From: 39-52-133 sp041488395
Lineage (GTDB): Bacteria; Pseudomonadota; Gammaproteobacteria; Burkholderiales; Gallionellaceae
Direction of reading: 5' to 3'
Length of the DNA stretch: 17,024 nt
NCBI GenBank assembly: GCA_041488395.1
Contig: JBGPPE010000054.1
Coordinates: forward strand, 1 to 17,024
The position numbers and the translations under genes were made by a program. The notes under the pieces are model-generated. The model had not been told where the DNA came from, did not search any database, and was given only the letters and a program-made list of their open reading frames with translations. Positions 1 through 6,793 of the stretch are shown here, in pieces. Positions within the stretch are counted from its first letter, which is position 1; every line of letters starts with the position of its first letter.

Positions 1-875
1 GACATCCACGCCGGATTGGGTAACAGCCAGAGCCCAAGGTATTTAAAGAACAAGCCGGCCTGAGTCAGCGCACTCAGCAGATGCAACATGATTGTATTGC
101 TCTGCACCACTCCCTGCTGCTCGAACAAGCCGGTGGCCATCGATTCGTAGGGTGTGCCGAATACCCCCTTCTGCATTAACACCACTAGCAAACCCACTGC
201 AATGAAGCCCACCCAGGTTAATGCTAGTGCAGGTCGCGCAACCGCCAACCTGCCGCGCAGCAACAAAGTCTGCGCCAGCAACACAGCGGGCATCAACACA
301 CTATGCTCCTTGGAAAAACAAGCCAAAAAGTAGGCGACTAGTGCCAGCAACAGCCAACCTTTACGTCCTGTAAGCAAGCCGCGCAAATAAAAAATTTGCA
401 GCAGCAGCGCAAATAGTGTTGCCATCAAAATACTTATTTGCACTACATAACCCGCCGCGTACACCGCAACCGGATGCAACGCAAACAGCATTGCTGCTAC
501 CCAAGCCCCCTGGACTAATCCCTGAACACCTTTCTGTGCTGGCAAAACCTCGCCTACCAGCTGGCGCAACAAATAAAAGAGCAGGATAGTATTGGCCGCA
601 TGTAGCAGCACATTGGTTAAATGATAAATATGCGTCAGCGCATCGCCGGCAATGGCATATATCCAGCCCAGACTTATAAAAGCAAGCCAGCGCAAATCAA
701 AATGGAAACCAGTGTAAAAATATTGCCTCCCGGAACCGGGCAGAAAAATGGAAAGGTCATCAAAAAAAAATGGGTTGCCAATATAGGGCAGATAAACAAT
801 AGCTACCGCCAACAGTAGCGCAAGCAGCCAACCACGATCACGCTGGCGAAAATACTGCAAGAATTCTGCATGCAT
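1..875 (-). CDS. Polytopic membrane glycosyltransferase-like protein (GT-C type), 3' end outside window
   Basis: An open frame of 291 codons starts at an ATG at 873-875 and reaches the window edge without a stop, so the C-terminus is missing. A GAGGTG ribosome site lies 5-10 bases upstream. The N-terminus MHAEFLQYFRQRDRG is followed by a hydrophobic segment (about residues 16-33). Next comes a loop with an FFFDD pair of acidic residues (D39, D40), then HIYHLTNVLLHAANTILLF (about 82-100) and several more membrane segments. An acidic pair in the first extracytoplasmic loop, with the HLxNxxLH-type helix after it, is typical of GT-C enzymes of the protein O-mannosyltransferase/TMTC kind. These use lipid-linked sugars on the periplasmic side. 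Its place directly after pilA suggests a role in pilin O-glycosylation (a TfpW- or PglL-like role), but that is inference from position. A TPR tail is common in related proteins and cannot be checked here. The reading frame holds a T9 run (plus 762-770). Confidence 0.75.
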   Translation of the reverse strand, partial: MHAEFLQYFRQRDRGWLLALLLAVAIVYLPYIGNPFFFDDLSIFLPGSGRQYFYTGFHFDLRWLAFISLGWIYAIAGDALTHIYHLTNVLLHAANTILLFYLLRQLVGEVLPAQKGVQGLVQGAWVAAMLFALHPVAVYAAGYVVQISILMATLFALLLQIFYLRGLLTGRKGWLLLALVAYFLACFSKEHSVLMPAVLLAQTLLLRGRLAVARPALALTWVGFIAVGLLVVLMQKGVFGTPYESMATGLFEQQGVVQSNTIMLHLLSALTQAGLFFKYLGLWLLPNPAWM

Positions 876-887
876 ACACACCTCACC

Positions 888-914
888 AAAAAACTAACCC
901 CTCCGAAGAGGGGT
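888..914 (-). terminator. Rho-independent terminator after pilA with CUUCGG tetraloop
   Basis: On the minus strand the sequence reads ACCCCTC-TTCG-GAGGGGT, a perfect 7-bp stem (897-903 with 908-914) closed by a C(UUCG)G tetraloop, an exceptionally stable loop. After a three-base gap (TAG) comes a run of six T (893-888). It lies 27 bases past the pilA stop and 13 bases before the start codon of the next gene. It therefore probably cuts transcription between the pilin and the glycosyltransferase-like gene. Confidence 0.8.
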
Positions 915-940
915 CAGCATCAAACACACTTCAAGCTAAC

Positions 941-1513
941 TTATGCGCACACCAGCGAAACGCCAGAATTGTTGAAGTATCTGGTAAGGACGTTATCTAC
1001 AGGTGTGGTCCCCATTTTTTTGCAGCTATAGAACCACTGCAGTGCCGAACCGCCGTCCGGTATGCCTGCCACGGAACTCATCGCTACCTTTGAGATAGGT
1101 GTTATACCTGAGGTAGGCGATACAGCTACCAACTGGCCGTTAATCGAGCCTGCTTTGATATTGGCAAGCTCCAGAATCAAACCAAAAGTTGTTGTCGAAC
1201 CATGGTAAGAAAGTGTCGACACCTCTGGTGGAATACTTGGATTGCTGGAGAAGCCCAGAGAAGTCCAAACAGAACCTGTAACTGGGGTTCCGGTGCCGGT
1301 GATTGATTCTGATGCAGCCGGGAAGCTGCCCTGCTCCTGGTAATACATTGCCAGCGCAGTCTTGATCGGATCGAGAGTGGAAGTCACCTTGGTCAGCTTG
1401 GCCTTGACGATATAGTCCTGGTAAGCAGGAATCGCAACGGCAGCCAGAATACCGATAATGGCCACCACGATCATCAATTCGATCAGGGTAAAACCTTGTT
1501 GAATTTTTTTCAT
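941..1513 (-). CDS. pilA: Type IVa major pilin PilA
   Basis: This 190-residue prepilin is the structural subunit of a type IV pilus. It begins MKKIQQG, is cleaved by the prepilin peptidase between G7 and F8, and continues FTLIELMIVVAIIGILAAVAIP with the conserved Glu at mature position 5. That hydrophobic helix holds the subunit in the inner membrane and later packs the fibre core. Two C-terminal cysteines (FYSC and LVCA) fit the D-loop disulphide. The Ser/Thr/Gly-rich middle could carry O-glycans. The ATG at 1513 is chosen over an upstream in-frame start because AAAGGAG sits about 8 bases before it and the leader peptide has the standard length. At 190 residues it is somewhat longer than the usual 150-170. 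A sigma-54 promoter lies upstream and a terminator downstream. The family call is firm. That it is the major rather than a minor pilin is inferred from its promoter and disulphide loop. Confidence 0.95.
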   Translation of the reverse strand: MKKIQQGFTLIELMIVVAIIGILAAVAIPAYQDYIVKAKLTKVTSTLDPIKTALAMYYQEQGSFPAASESITGTGTPVTGSVWTSLGFSSNPSIPPEVSTLSYHGSTTTFGLILELANIKAGSINGQLVAVSPTSGITPISKVAMSSVAGIPDGGSALQWFYSCKKMGTTPVDNVLTRYFNNSGVSLVCA

Positions 1514-1521
1514 AATTAATG

Positions 1522-1532
1522 CTCCTTTGGAG
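1522..1532 (-). promoter_or_regulatory. pilA Shine-Dalgarno inside a small hairpin
   Basis: On the minus strand CTCC-AAA-GGAG forms a 4-bp stem with an AAA loop. Its right arm is the pilA ribosome-binding sequence, which ends 8 bases before the ATG. The stem is short and may only weakly mask the site. Confidence 0.4.
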
Positions 1533-1542
1533 GTTGAACGTA

Positions 1543-1557
1543 ACACACGAGGTGTGT
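1543..1557 (-). other. 5'-terminal hairpin of the predicted pilA mRNA
   Basis: The minus strand reads ACACAC-CTC-GTGTGT, a perfect 6-bp stem with a 3-base loop. It begins at the base predicted as the transcription start from the -24/-12 element (1557/1558). A stem at the very 5' end of an abundant mRNA commonly protects it from RNase E/RppH-dependent decay. The structure is visible, the role is inferred. Confidence 0.5.
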
Positions 1558-1569
1558 AGTTTACTTAAA

Positions 1570-1584
1570 GCAGGATGCGTGCCA
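1570..1584 (-). promoter_or_regulatory. Sigma-54 (-24/-12) promoter of pilA
   Basis: On the minus strand TGGCACG-CATC-CTGC matches the RpoN consensus TGGCACG-N4-TTGC at every defined base but one. The GG and GC dinucleotides are at the required 12-base spacing (-24 at 1582, -12 at 1570). The predicted start at 1557/1558 gives a 5' leader of about 45 bases before the pilA ATG. RpoN promoters driven by the PilS/PilR two-component system are standard for type IVa pilin genes. No pilR gene is in the window. Confidence 0.85.
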
Positions 1585-1712
1585 GCAAAGCCAGAAATTC
1601 CTCACTCCCTGTATTCACCGCGTTGCGAAGTTTACGCCAAGCTGGCTGGCGCCTGCAAGCGCAAACACCACGCATTTTGCGGCAGGTCAACTGACAATTT
1701 TCGTCACCTCAA

Positions 1713-3353
1713 TCATGCCGTGCCAGATGCGGGCGCAAACCCCGGGATGCAGCGCTCATCCACGGCATCGATCTGGTCCTGATCGAGGAATTGCCGCGCA
1801 TACTCCAGATAAACCTTTTCGCGCACAAACACGTCGAACAGATCCGGGTCGATGTGGCCACTTTCCTTGAACTTGCCGAGGATAACCAGGGATTCAGTCA
1901 GGGTCTTGCCGCGCTTGTAGGGACGGTCCTTGGCGGTAAGCGCCTCAAAGATGTCGGCAATGCCCATCACGCGCGCCTGCACCGACATCTGCTCGCGCAT
2001 CAGCCCCCTGGGGTAGCCTTTGCCATCCATGCGTTCGTGGTGTCCTCCGGCGTATTCCGGCACATGCCTGAGATGGCGCGGCCAGGGCAGCGACTCCAGC
2101 ATCTTGATGGTGACGTCGATATGGTGGTTGATGATCTGGCGTTCGGCGTCGGTCAGGGTGCCGGCACGTATGTTCAGGTTTTCCATTTCCTCCGGACTGA
2201 GGAAACTAGTCTCTGCACCCGCCTCGTTGCGCCAGGTATAGGCCGCAATACGCTGCACACGCTCCTGCTCGGCAGCTTCCATTTTTTCCGAGCCAATATT
2301 GCACTGGCGCAAAAATTCGCGGTCGGCATCGAGCTGACGCATGCGCGCATCATAGTCTGCACGCATGCGCCTGGCTTCCTCGCTAGCCGCACCCACCTTA
2401 AGCAGCCCGCGCAGGAGGGCAATTTCGGCATCCCGCTTGAGCACCTCAAAACGGGTATCGATCAGATGGATGCGATCAAAAATGGTTTCCAGCTTGGTCG
2501 ATTTATCCACCACATGCACCGGGGTGGTGATTTTGCCGCAGTCATGCAACAGCCCGGCGATCTTGAGCTCGTAACGATCCCGCTCGGTCATGACGAAATC
2601 CTTGAGCGGCCCCTGCCGGGTGCGGTTGACTGCCTCGGCCAGCATCATGGTGAGCACCGGAACACGTTCGCAGTGCCCGCCGGTGTAGGGAGATTTGTCG
2701 TCGATTGCGGTGTTAATCAGAGTAACAAAGGATTCGAACAGATCCTCCATTTGCTGAATCAGGCGACGGTTGGTCAGCGCGATGGCCGCCTGCGAGGAAA
2801 GCGATTCCAGCAGGCTTTGCTCCTGCTGAGAGAAGGCAGTGATTGCTCCGCTGCTGCGATCCAGCGCATTGATCAGCTGCACCACGCCAATGATTTCGTT
2901 TTCATGGTTGCGCATGGGCACAGCCAGAAAGGAAGTCGAGCGATAGCCGTTTTTCTTGTCAAACCCCTTGGTGCCGGTAAAATCGAACCCCTCCGCCTTG
3001 TAGGCATCGGGAATGTTGACGGTCTTGCCGCTCAGGGCGGCGTGCGCGACCACCATGCTGTGGTTGGGTTTGCCGTCCTTGTACAGCTGAATGGGAAACA
3101 CCGACGCCGGCACTGGCTTGCCGGTGGTGCCGCCGAGCGCCTTGCCCAGCGAGTTGGTGCGCATGATTTCGAAAGTCAGCTCGTGCCGGTCTGGATCAAG
3201 CAGGTACAATGTTCCTGCATCCGCATTGGTAATGCGCATAGCGGCAACCAGTATCGTTTCCAGCAGGCGATTGATATCGCGCTCGCTGGAGAGCGCAATG
3301 CCGATGGCATTCAGCTCTTCCTGTCGGTTTAACAAGGTATCCTGTTGCAACAT
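1713..3353 (-). CDS. GAF-HD-GYP protein, probable cyclic-di-GMP phosphodiesterase
   Basis: A cytoplasmic two-domain protein of 546 residues. Residues about 25-195 are a GAF sensor with the typical NGYRSTSFLAVPM and IGVVQLIN strands. Residues about 205-525 are an HD-GYP domain, which hydrolyses cyclic di-GMP. The metal and catalytic residues are all present: YTGGHCERV, LLHDCGK (H270, D271), INHHID, the signature HHERMDGKGYP (438-448) and ADIFEALTAKDRPYK. About 110 extra, mostly helical and charged residues (295-405) separate the HD motif from the second histidine motif. The frame extends to a GTG at 3386, but an AGGAG directly abuts that codon. The ATG at 3353, with GGGA six bases upstream, is preferred, though the start is not settled. 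It follows the GAF-ATPase gene by about 70 bases and is probably co-transcribed with it. Activity is inferred from intact motifs. Confidence 0.9.
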   Translation of the reverse strand: MLQQDTLLNRQEELNAIGIALSSERDINRLLETILVAAMRITNADAGTLYLLDPDRHELTFEIMRTNSLGKALGGTTGKPVPASVFPIQLYKDGKPNHSMVVAHAALSGKTVNIPDAYKAEGFDFTGTKGFDKKNGYRSTSFLAVPMRNHENEIIGVVQLINALDRSSGAITAFSQQEQSLLESLSSQAAIALTNRRLIQQMEDLFESFVTLINTAIDDKSPYTGGHCERVPVLTMMLAEAVNRTRQGPLKDFVMTERDRYELKIAGLLHDCGKITTPVHVVDKSTKLETIFDRIHLIDTRFEVLKRDAEIALLRGLLKVGAASEEARRMRADYDARMRQLDADREFLRQCNIGSEKMEAAEQERVQRIAAYTWRNEAGAETSFLSPEEMENLNIRAGTLTDAERQIINHHIDVTIKMLESLPWPRHLRHVPEYAGGHHERMDGKGYPRGLMREQMSVQARVMGIADIFEALTAKDRPYKRGKTLTESLVILGKFKESGHIDPDLFDVFVREKVYLEYARQFLDQDQIDAVDERCIPGFAPASGTA

Positions 3354-3422
3354 AAGCTGTCCCGTATGCACACCTGGCTGGTGCACTCCTGTCTGATACT
3401 AACGGCTAGTTGATACAACCCA

Positions 3423-5837
3423 TTACTTGATACAAACGGCACGCACCTGATGCATGTCGGTGATGCCGGCCAGAACCTTTTCCATACCGTCCTGCTTCAG
3501 TGTACGCATGCCTTCTTCCAGCGCAATGGCAAACAGTTCGGCCACCCGCGCATGGCTCTGAATCGCCTTCTTGACCGCATCGGTGCCGATCAGCAACTCA
3601 TGCAAGCCGACCCGGCCGCGATAGCCTGTATTTGAGCATTTTTCGCAGCCCACTTTTTCGTACAGCACAAGTTGCTTGTTTTCGTTACCAAACAGCCTGA
3701 CCCATTCTGTATACAACTTCTGCATGGATGCGTTGGGATCCTTGTTCCATGTTTCGGTATTTTTCAGCTCTTCCGCATACTCGCTCAGCATCAGCTTGAT
3801 CTCTTCCGGTGTCGCCACGTGCGGTTTCTTGCAATCCTTGCACAGGCGCTTGGCCAGACGTTGCGCCAGAATACCCAGCAGGGCATCGGCAAAGTTGAAC
3901 GGGTCCATGCCCATGTCGAGCAAACGAATAATCGATTCCGGTGCACTGTTGGTGTGCAGGGTAGCAAACACCAGGTGGCCGGTCAGCGAGGCTTCAATGC
4001 CGGTGGACACGGTTTCCTTGTCGCGCATCTCACCCACCATGATTACATCCGGGTCTGCACGCAGGAAGGCGCGCATGATGATGTCAAAGGTTAAACCCGC
4101 CTTTTTGTTGATCTGCACCTGGCGCAGACCCTTCTGGGTAATTTCCACCGGGTCCTCGGCAGTCCAGATTTTGGTGTCCGGGTTGTTGATGTGCTTCAGG
4201 ATCGAATGCAGCGTGGTCGTCTTGCCTGAACCGGTCGGGCCGCACACGAAAAACAGTCCATAAGGCTTGCTCACTGTCTTCTTGACCAGATCGAGATTGC
4301 GCTCCGAGAAGCCCATGTTATCCAGTGGAATCGGCTCGCCCGAGGCCAGAATACGCATCACCACGTCTTCCACACCGCCTTGCGAGGGCAGCGTGGCGAC
4401 ACGCAGCTCAATGTCCAGCGGACCGAATTTCTTGAACTTGATCTTGCCGTCCTGCGGTTTGCGCTTCTCGGAGATATCCAGGTCGCACATAATCTTGAGG
4501 CGTGTCACCAGCGCGTTGCGATAGGTGGAGGGAACCTCGATGTAGTTCATCAAGGAGCCATCCTTGCGCAGGCGTATCAGGGTTTTTGCCTTGCCGGGCC
4601 CCGGTTCGATATGGATATCTGATGCGCCCATCTTGTAGGCGTCGATGATGATTTTGTTGACCAGCTTGACCAGCTCGTTGTCTGCCGCAGCACTGACGTC
4701 ATCCTGGCTGCCGCCTTCGCCGATTTCATCTTCATCTCCTGCCATCGCGCCGAGCAAATCATCCATGGAGCCGGTATCGCTCTCAAAGCTGCCAGTCAGG
4801 TCGCCCACACCGCCGCCACCATAGAACATGTCCAGCGTGGCCTTGAATTCGCGCTGCGGACAGACCTTGTAGATCAGCCGGTTCTTGGGAAAGATGTTGT
4901 TGACCACGCGGGAGGCCTGAATCCGCTCAGGGTCGGTAGTCAGGATGACCAGGCCTTCCGGCGTATCATCCACCGGCACCCAGTGGCTGCTCTCCACATA
5001 TTCGCGCTTGAGATTGCGCAACAGTTCAGATGGCTTGACCCGGTCTGACTTGAAGGGCTCATAGGGCACACCGAAGAACGTGGAAAGTGCCTTACCCAGA
5101 TCGGCTGTCTTGACCTGGAATTCGTCGATCAGCACATCCTCGATGTCCACGCCTTTGCGCCGTGCGGTGCGCGTGGCCAGTTCAAATTCGGCCGCGGACA
5201 TCACCGCATCGGACACCAGGTTGTCGTATTTGGTCTTGACGGTCGACCCCTGCTGCTGACGCTGACGCAGCGCAACGGACAGCGTTTGTGCCAGCTCGCG
5301 CACACCGTCTTCCACCACGGATGGAAATGGGACGCCCGCCTTGTTGTTGATGACCTGCATAACACCGACGAGTTCGCCACTGTCTGCCTCGACGATAGGC
5401 GCAACCAGCATTTGTTTGGTGCGATAGCCCGTGCGCTTGTCTACATCGGGCAGGAAACGCAACTGTGCACTGTGCAATGCCAGTTCGTTTTCGTCATACA
5501 CATCCTTGAGATTAAGCAGCTTCTTGTTGAATGCCGCGTAACCCGCAATACTCTGCTCTGCAATGGGAAGTTTGAGGTCCTTGAACGAATTCAGACCGGT
5601 CTTGACCTTGGAAACCAGCGATGCCTTGTCATCCCCCACCACATAAATCGTCAGTCGGTCCGCATTGAACAGTGCGCAAATGTCCTTGCTGACATCCAGC
5701 ATGATCTCGTCAATATTGCTGGTGGCATGAATCTTGTTGGTGACGTGATTAAGATTTTTGGTGAACTCCAGACGCACTCCCACCTCATTGGGATTGCTTC
5801 TGCGCTCCACGACCGGACTAGTTGTTACATTATTCAT
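3423..5837 (-). CDS. GAF domain-fused GspE/PilB-type secretion ATPase
   Basis: An 804-residue AAA-like motor ATPase of the type II secretion/type IV pilus assembly family, longer than the usual 550-600 because of an N-terminal sensor. Residues about 25-195 are a GAF domain (TGYRTKQMLVAPI, LVGVMQVINN). About 205-345 resemble the T2SSE N-terminal (MshEN-like) module. Then comes a Gly/Asp-rich linker (about 345-385), and from about 390 the N2 and ATPase domains. Walker A is GPTGSGKTTT (about 533-542). Asp-box EDPVE, Walker B DPDVIMVGEMRD and His-box TGHLVFATLHTNSA follow. Two CxxC pairs (CKDC, CEKC) form the zinc site of PilB/GspE. The ATG at 5837 is chosen because GAGGAG lies six bases upstream, whereas a TTG at 5843 falls inside that spacing. 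A TATAGT-like -10 lies upstream without a convincing -35. The pilus machine it drives is not encoded here, so a role with PilA is inferred from proximity. Confidence 0.93.
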   Translation of the reverse strand: MNNVTTSPVVERRSNPNEVGVRLEFTKNLNHVTNKIHATSNIDEIMLDVSKDICALFNADRLTIYVVGDDKASLVSKVKTGLNSFKDLKLPIAEQSIAGYAAFNKKLLNLKDVYDENELALHSAQLRFLPDVDKRTGYRTKQMLVAPIVEADSGELVGVMQVINNKAGVPFPSVVEDGVRELAQTLSVALRQRQQQGSTVKTKYDNLVSDAVMSAAEFELATRTARRKGVDIEDVLIDEFQVKTADLGKALSTFFGVPYEPFKSDRVKPSELLRNLKREYVESSHWVPVDDTPEGLVILTTDPERIQASRVVNNIFPKNRLIYKVCPQREFKATLDMFYGGGGVGDLTGSFESDTGSMDDLLGAMAGDEDEIGEGGSQDDVSAAADNELVKLVNKIIIDAYKMGASDIHIEPGPGKAKTLIRLRKDGSLMNYIEVPSTYRNALVTRLKIMCDLDISEKRKPQDGKIKFKKFGPLDIELRVATLPSQGGVEDVVMRILASGEPIPLDNMGFSERNLDLVKKTVSKPYGLFFVCGPTGSGKTTTLHSILKHINNPDTKIWTAEDPVEITQKGLRQVQINKKAGLTFDIIMRAFLRADPDVIMVGEMRDKETVSTGIEASLTGHLVFATLHTNSAPESIIRLLDMGMDPFNFADALLGILAQRLAKRLCKDCKKPHVATPEEIKLMLSEYAEELKNTETWNKDPNASMQKLYTEWVRLFGNENKQLVLYEKVGCEKCSNTGYRGRVGLHELLIGTDAVKKAIQSHARVAELFAIALEEGMRTLKQDGMEKVLAGITDMHQVRAVCIK

Positions 5838-5920
5838 CCACAACTCCTCAAACTTCCTGTTACTACTATATACGGCGAAGCTATCGCCTGTTGACTGCTA
5901 CGCAATACCGAATTTGCCTC

Positions 5921-5948
5921 GCCCTGACAAACAATGCTGACAAAGGGC
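5921..5948. repeat. TGACAAA direct repeat inside a 5-bp inverted repeat
   Basis: The heptamer TGACAAA occurs at 5925-5931 and 5938-5944, 13 bases apart. Both lie inside the arms GCCCT (5921-5925) and AGGGC (5944-5948). The site is between the MBL gene stop and the GAF-ATPase start. It could be a regulator site for the ATPase gene or a weak hairpin after the MBL gene. There is no T-run, so it is not a standard terminator. Confidence 0.25.
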
Positions 5949-5970
5949 TGCGCATTTTCCTGTCTTGCCA

Positions 5971-6735
5971 CTAGAATTCAAACACCTGCCCATTTTGCAA
6001 CATTTTCGGCCGGGTACCATGCACACACTCCTCGATTTCCCGCATGGTCAGCTCCACCTCCCCCGGCTTGAGGTGGGTAATGTAGATCTCCGGATTATGC
6101 TGCAGCTTGAGCAGGTCTTCCGCCAGCAGGCTGGGGCAGAAGTGTTTGGACCGCACCGCCAGCTCTTTTTCCGCGTTGGAAAAGGCCGTTTCGATAATCA
6201 GGTAACGCATATTTTCAATGCGATTCACCACTTTCCACAAGGCGTCATTGGTGGTGGTATCGCCGCTGTAAACCAGGCTGGCCGCGCCGCTGTCCAGCTG
6301 AAAGCCCACCGCAGGCACGACGTGATTGGCCGGCAACGGGGTGATCTTGCGGCCGTTGAGGTTGACGGCGCGCCCCAGCTCGATGCTCTGGAAACGCATA
6401 AATGGCTGCTGTACGTTGGGTATCTGGGTGAAATCGGGCCAGATTTTCCAGTTGAAAATATGTTGCTGCAGCGTTTCCAGCGTTGCTTGCGTGGCATAAA
6501 CCGTCAGCGGTTTGTCGCGCATGAAGCTGACGCTGTCGACCAGCAGGGGGATGCAGGCAATATGATCGAGGTGCGAATGCGACACGAAGACATGGTCGAT
6601 CTCGCTCATCTCGGCAAGACTCAGCCCGGCCACGCCCGTGCCCGCATCGATCAGCACATCCCGGTCCAGCAGCAGTGAGGTGGTGTGCAGATTACCGCCT
6701 ATGCCACCGCTGCAGCCCAGCACCCTAAGTTTCAT
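5971..6735 (-). CDS. MBL-fold hydrolase, class II cyclic-nucleotide phosphodiesterase-like
   Basis: A 254-residue soluble metallo-beta-lactamase-fold protein. The metal motif SHSHLDH supplies H53, H55, D57 and H58. Further ligands are probably the His of ANHVVPAVG, the Asp of YSGDTTT and the His of ITHLKPGE. The HSHLDHIACIPLLVDS stretch and the overall layout resemble class II 3',5'-cyclic-nucleotide phosphodiesterases (PDE1/CpdP type). It is the gene directly after a CHASE2 adenylate cyclase, about 58 bases downstream. A cAMP-degrading partner is therefore the natural reading, though this is inference and the MBL superfamily also contains RNases and other phosphodiesterases. No signal peptide is visible, so it should act in the cytoplasm. 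The start ATG at 6735 gives the standard MKLRVLGCSGG opening of this group. The ribosome site is weak, consistent with coupling to upstream translation. Confidence 0.82.
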   Translation of the reverse strand: MKLRVLGCSGGIGGNLHTTSLLLDRDVLIDAGTGVAGLSLAEMSEIDHVFVSHSHLDHIACIPLLVDSVSFMRDKPLTVYATQATLETLQQHIFNWKIWPDFTQIPNVQQPFMRFQSIELGRAVNLNGRKITPLPANHVVPAVGFQLDSGAASLVYSGDTTTNDALWKVVNRIENMRYLIIETAFSNAEKELAVRSKHFCPSLLAEDLLKLQHNPEIYITHLKPGEVELTMREIEECVHGTRPKMLQNGQVFEF

Positions 6736-6793
6736 CGTCTACTATCCATATCTCGGTTATCAATCACGCCAGCCACTGGCACTTCATTTGCCG

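Noticed and set aside
1600..1712. A rho-independent terminator after the HD-GYP gene
   Set aside because: Only very short stems (CGCA/TGCG, GTCA/TGAC) are present, without a T-run after a GC-rich stem.
1791..3332. A 513-codon open frame on the plus strand opposite the GAF-HD-GYP gene
   Set aside because: It is a shadow of a gene with intact HD-GYP motifs. Its translation has no recognisable domain and has the His/Gln-rich composition typical of antisense frames.
3660..5837. Cyclic-di-GMP binding by the MshEN-like region of the GAF-ATPase
   Set aside because: The region looks like T2SSE-N, but the RLGxxL...GxI...LxxxLxxQ ligand motif is not preserved (GVDIEDVLIDEFQV instead), so binding cannot be claimed.
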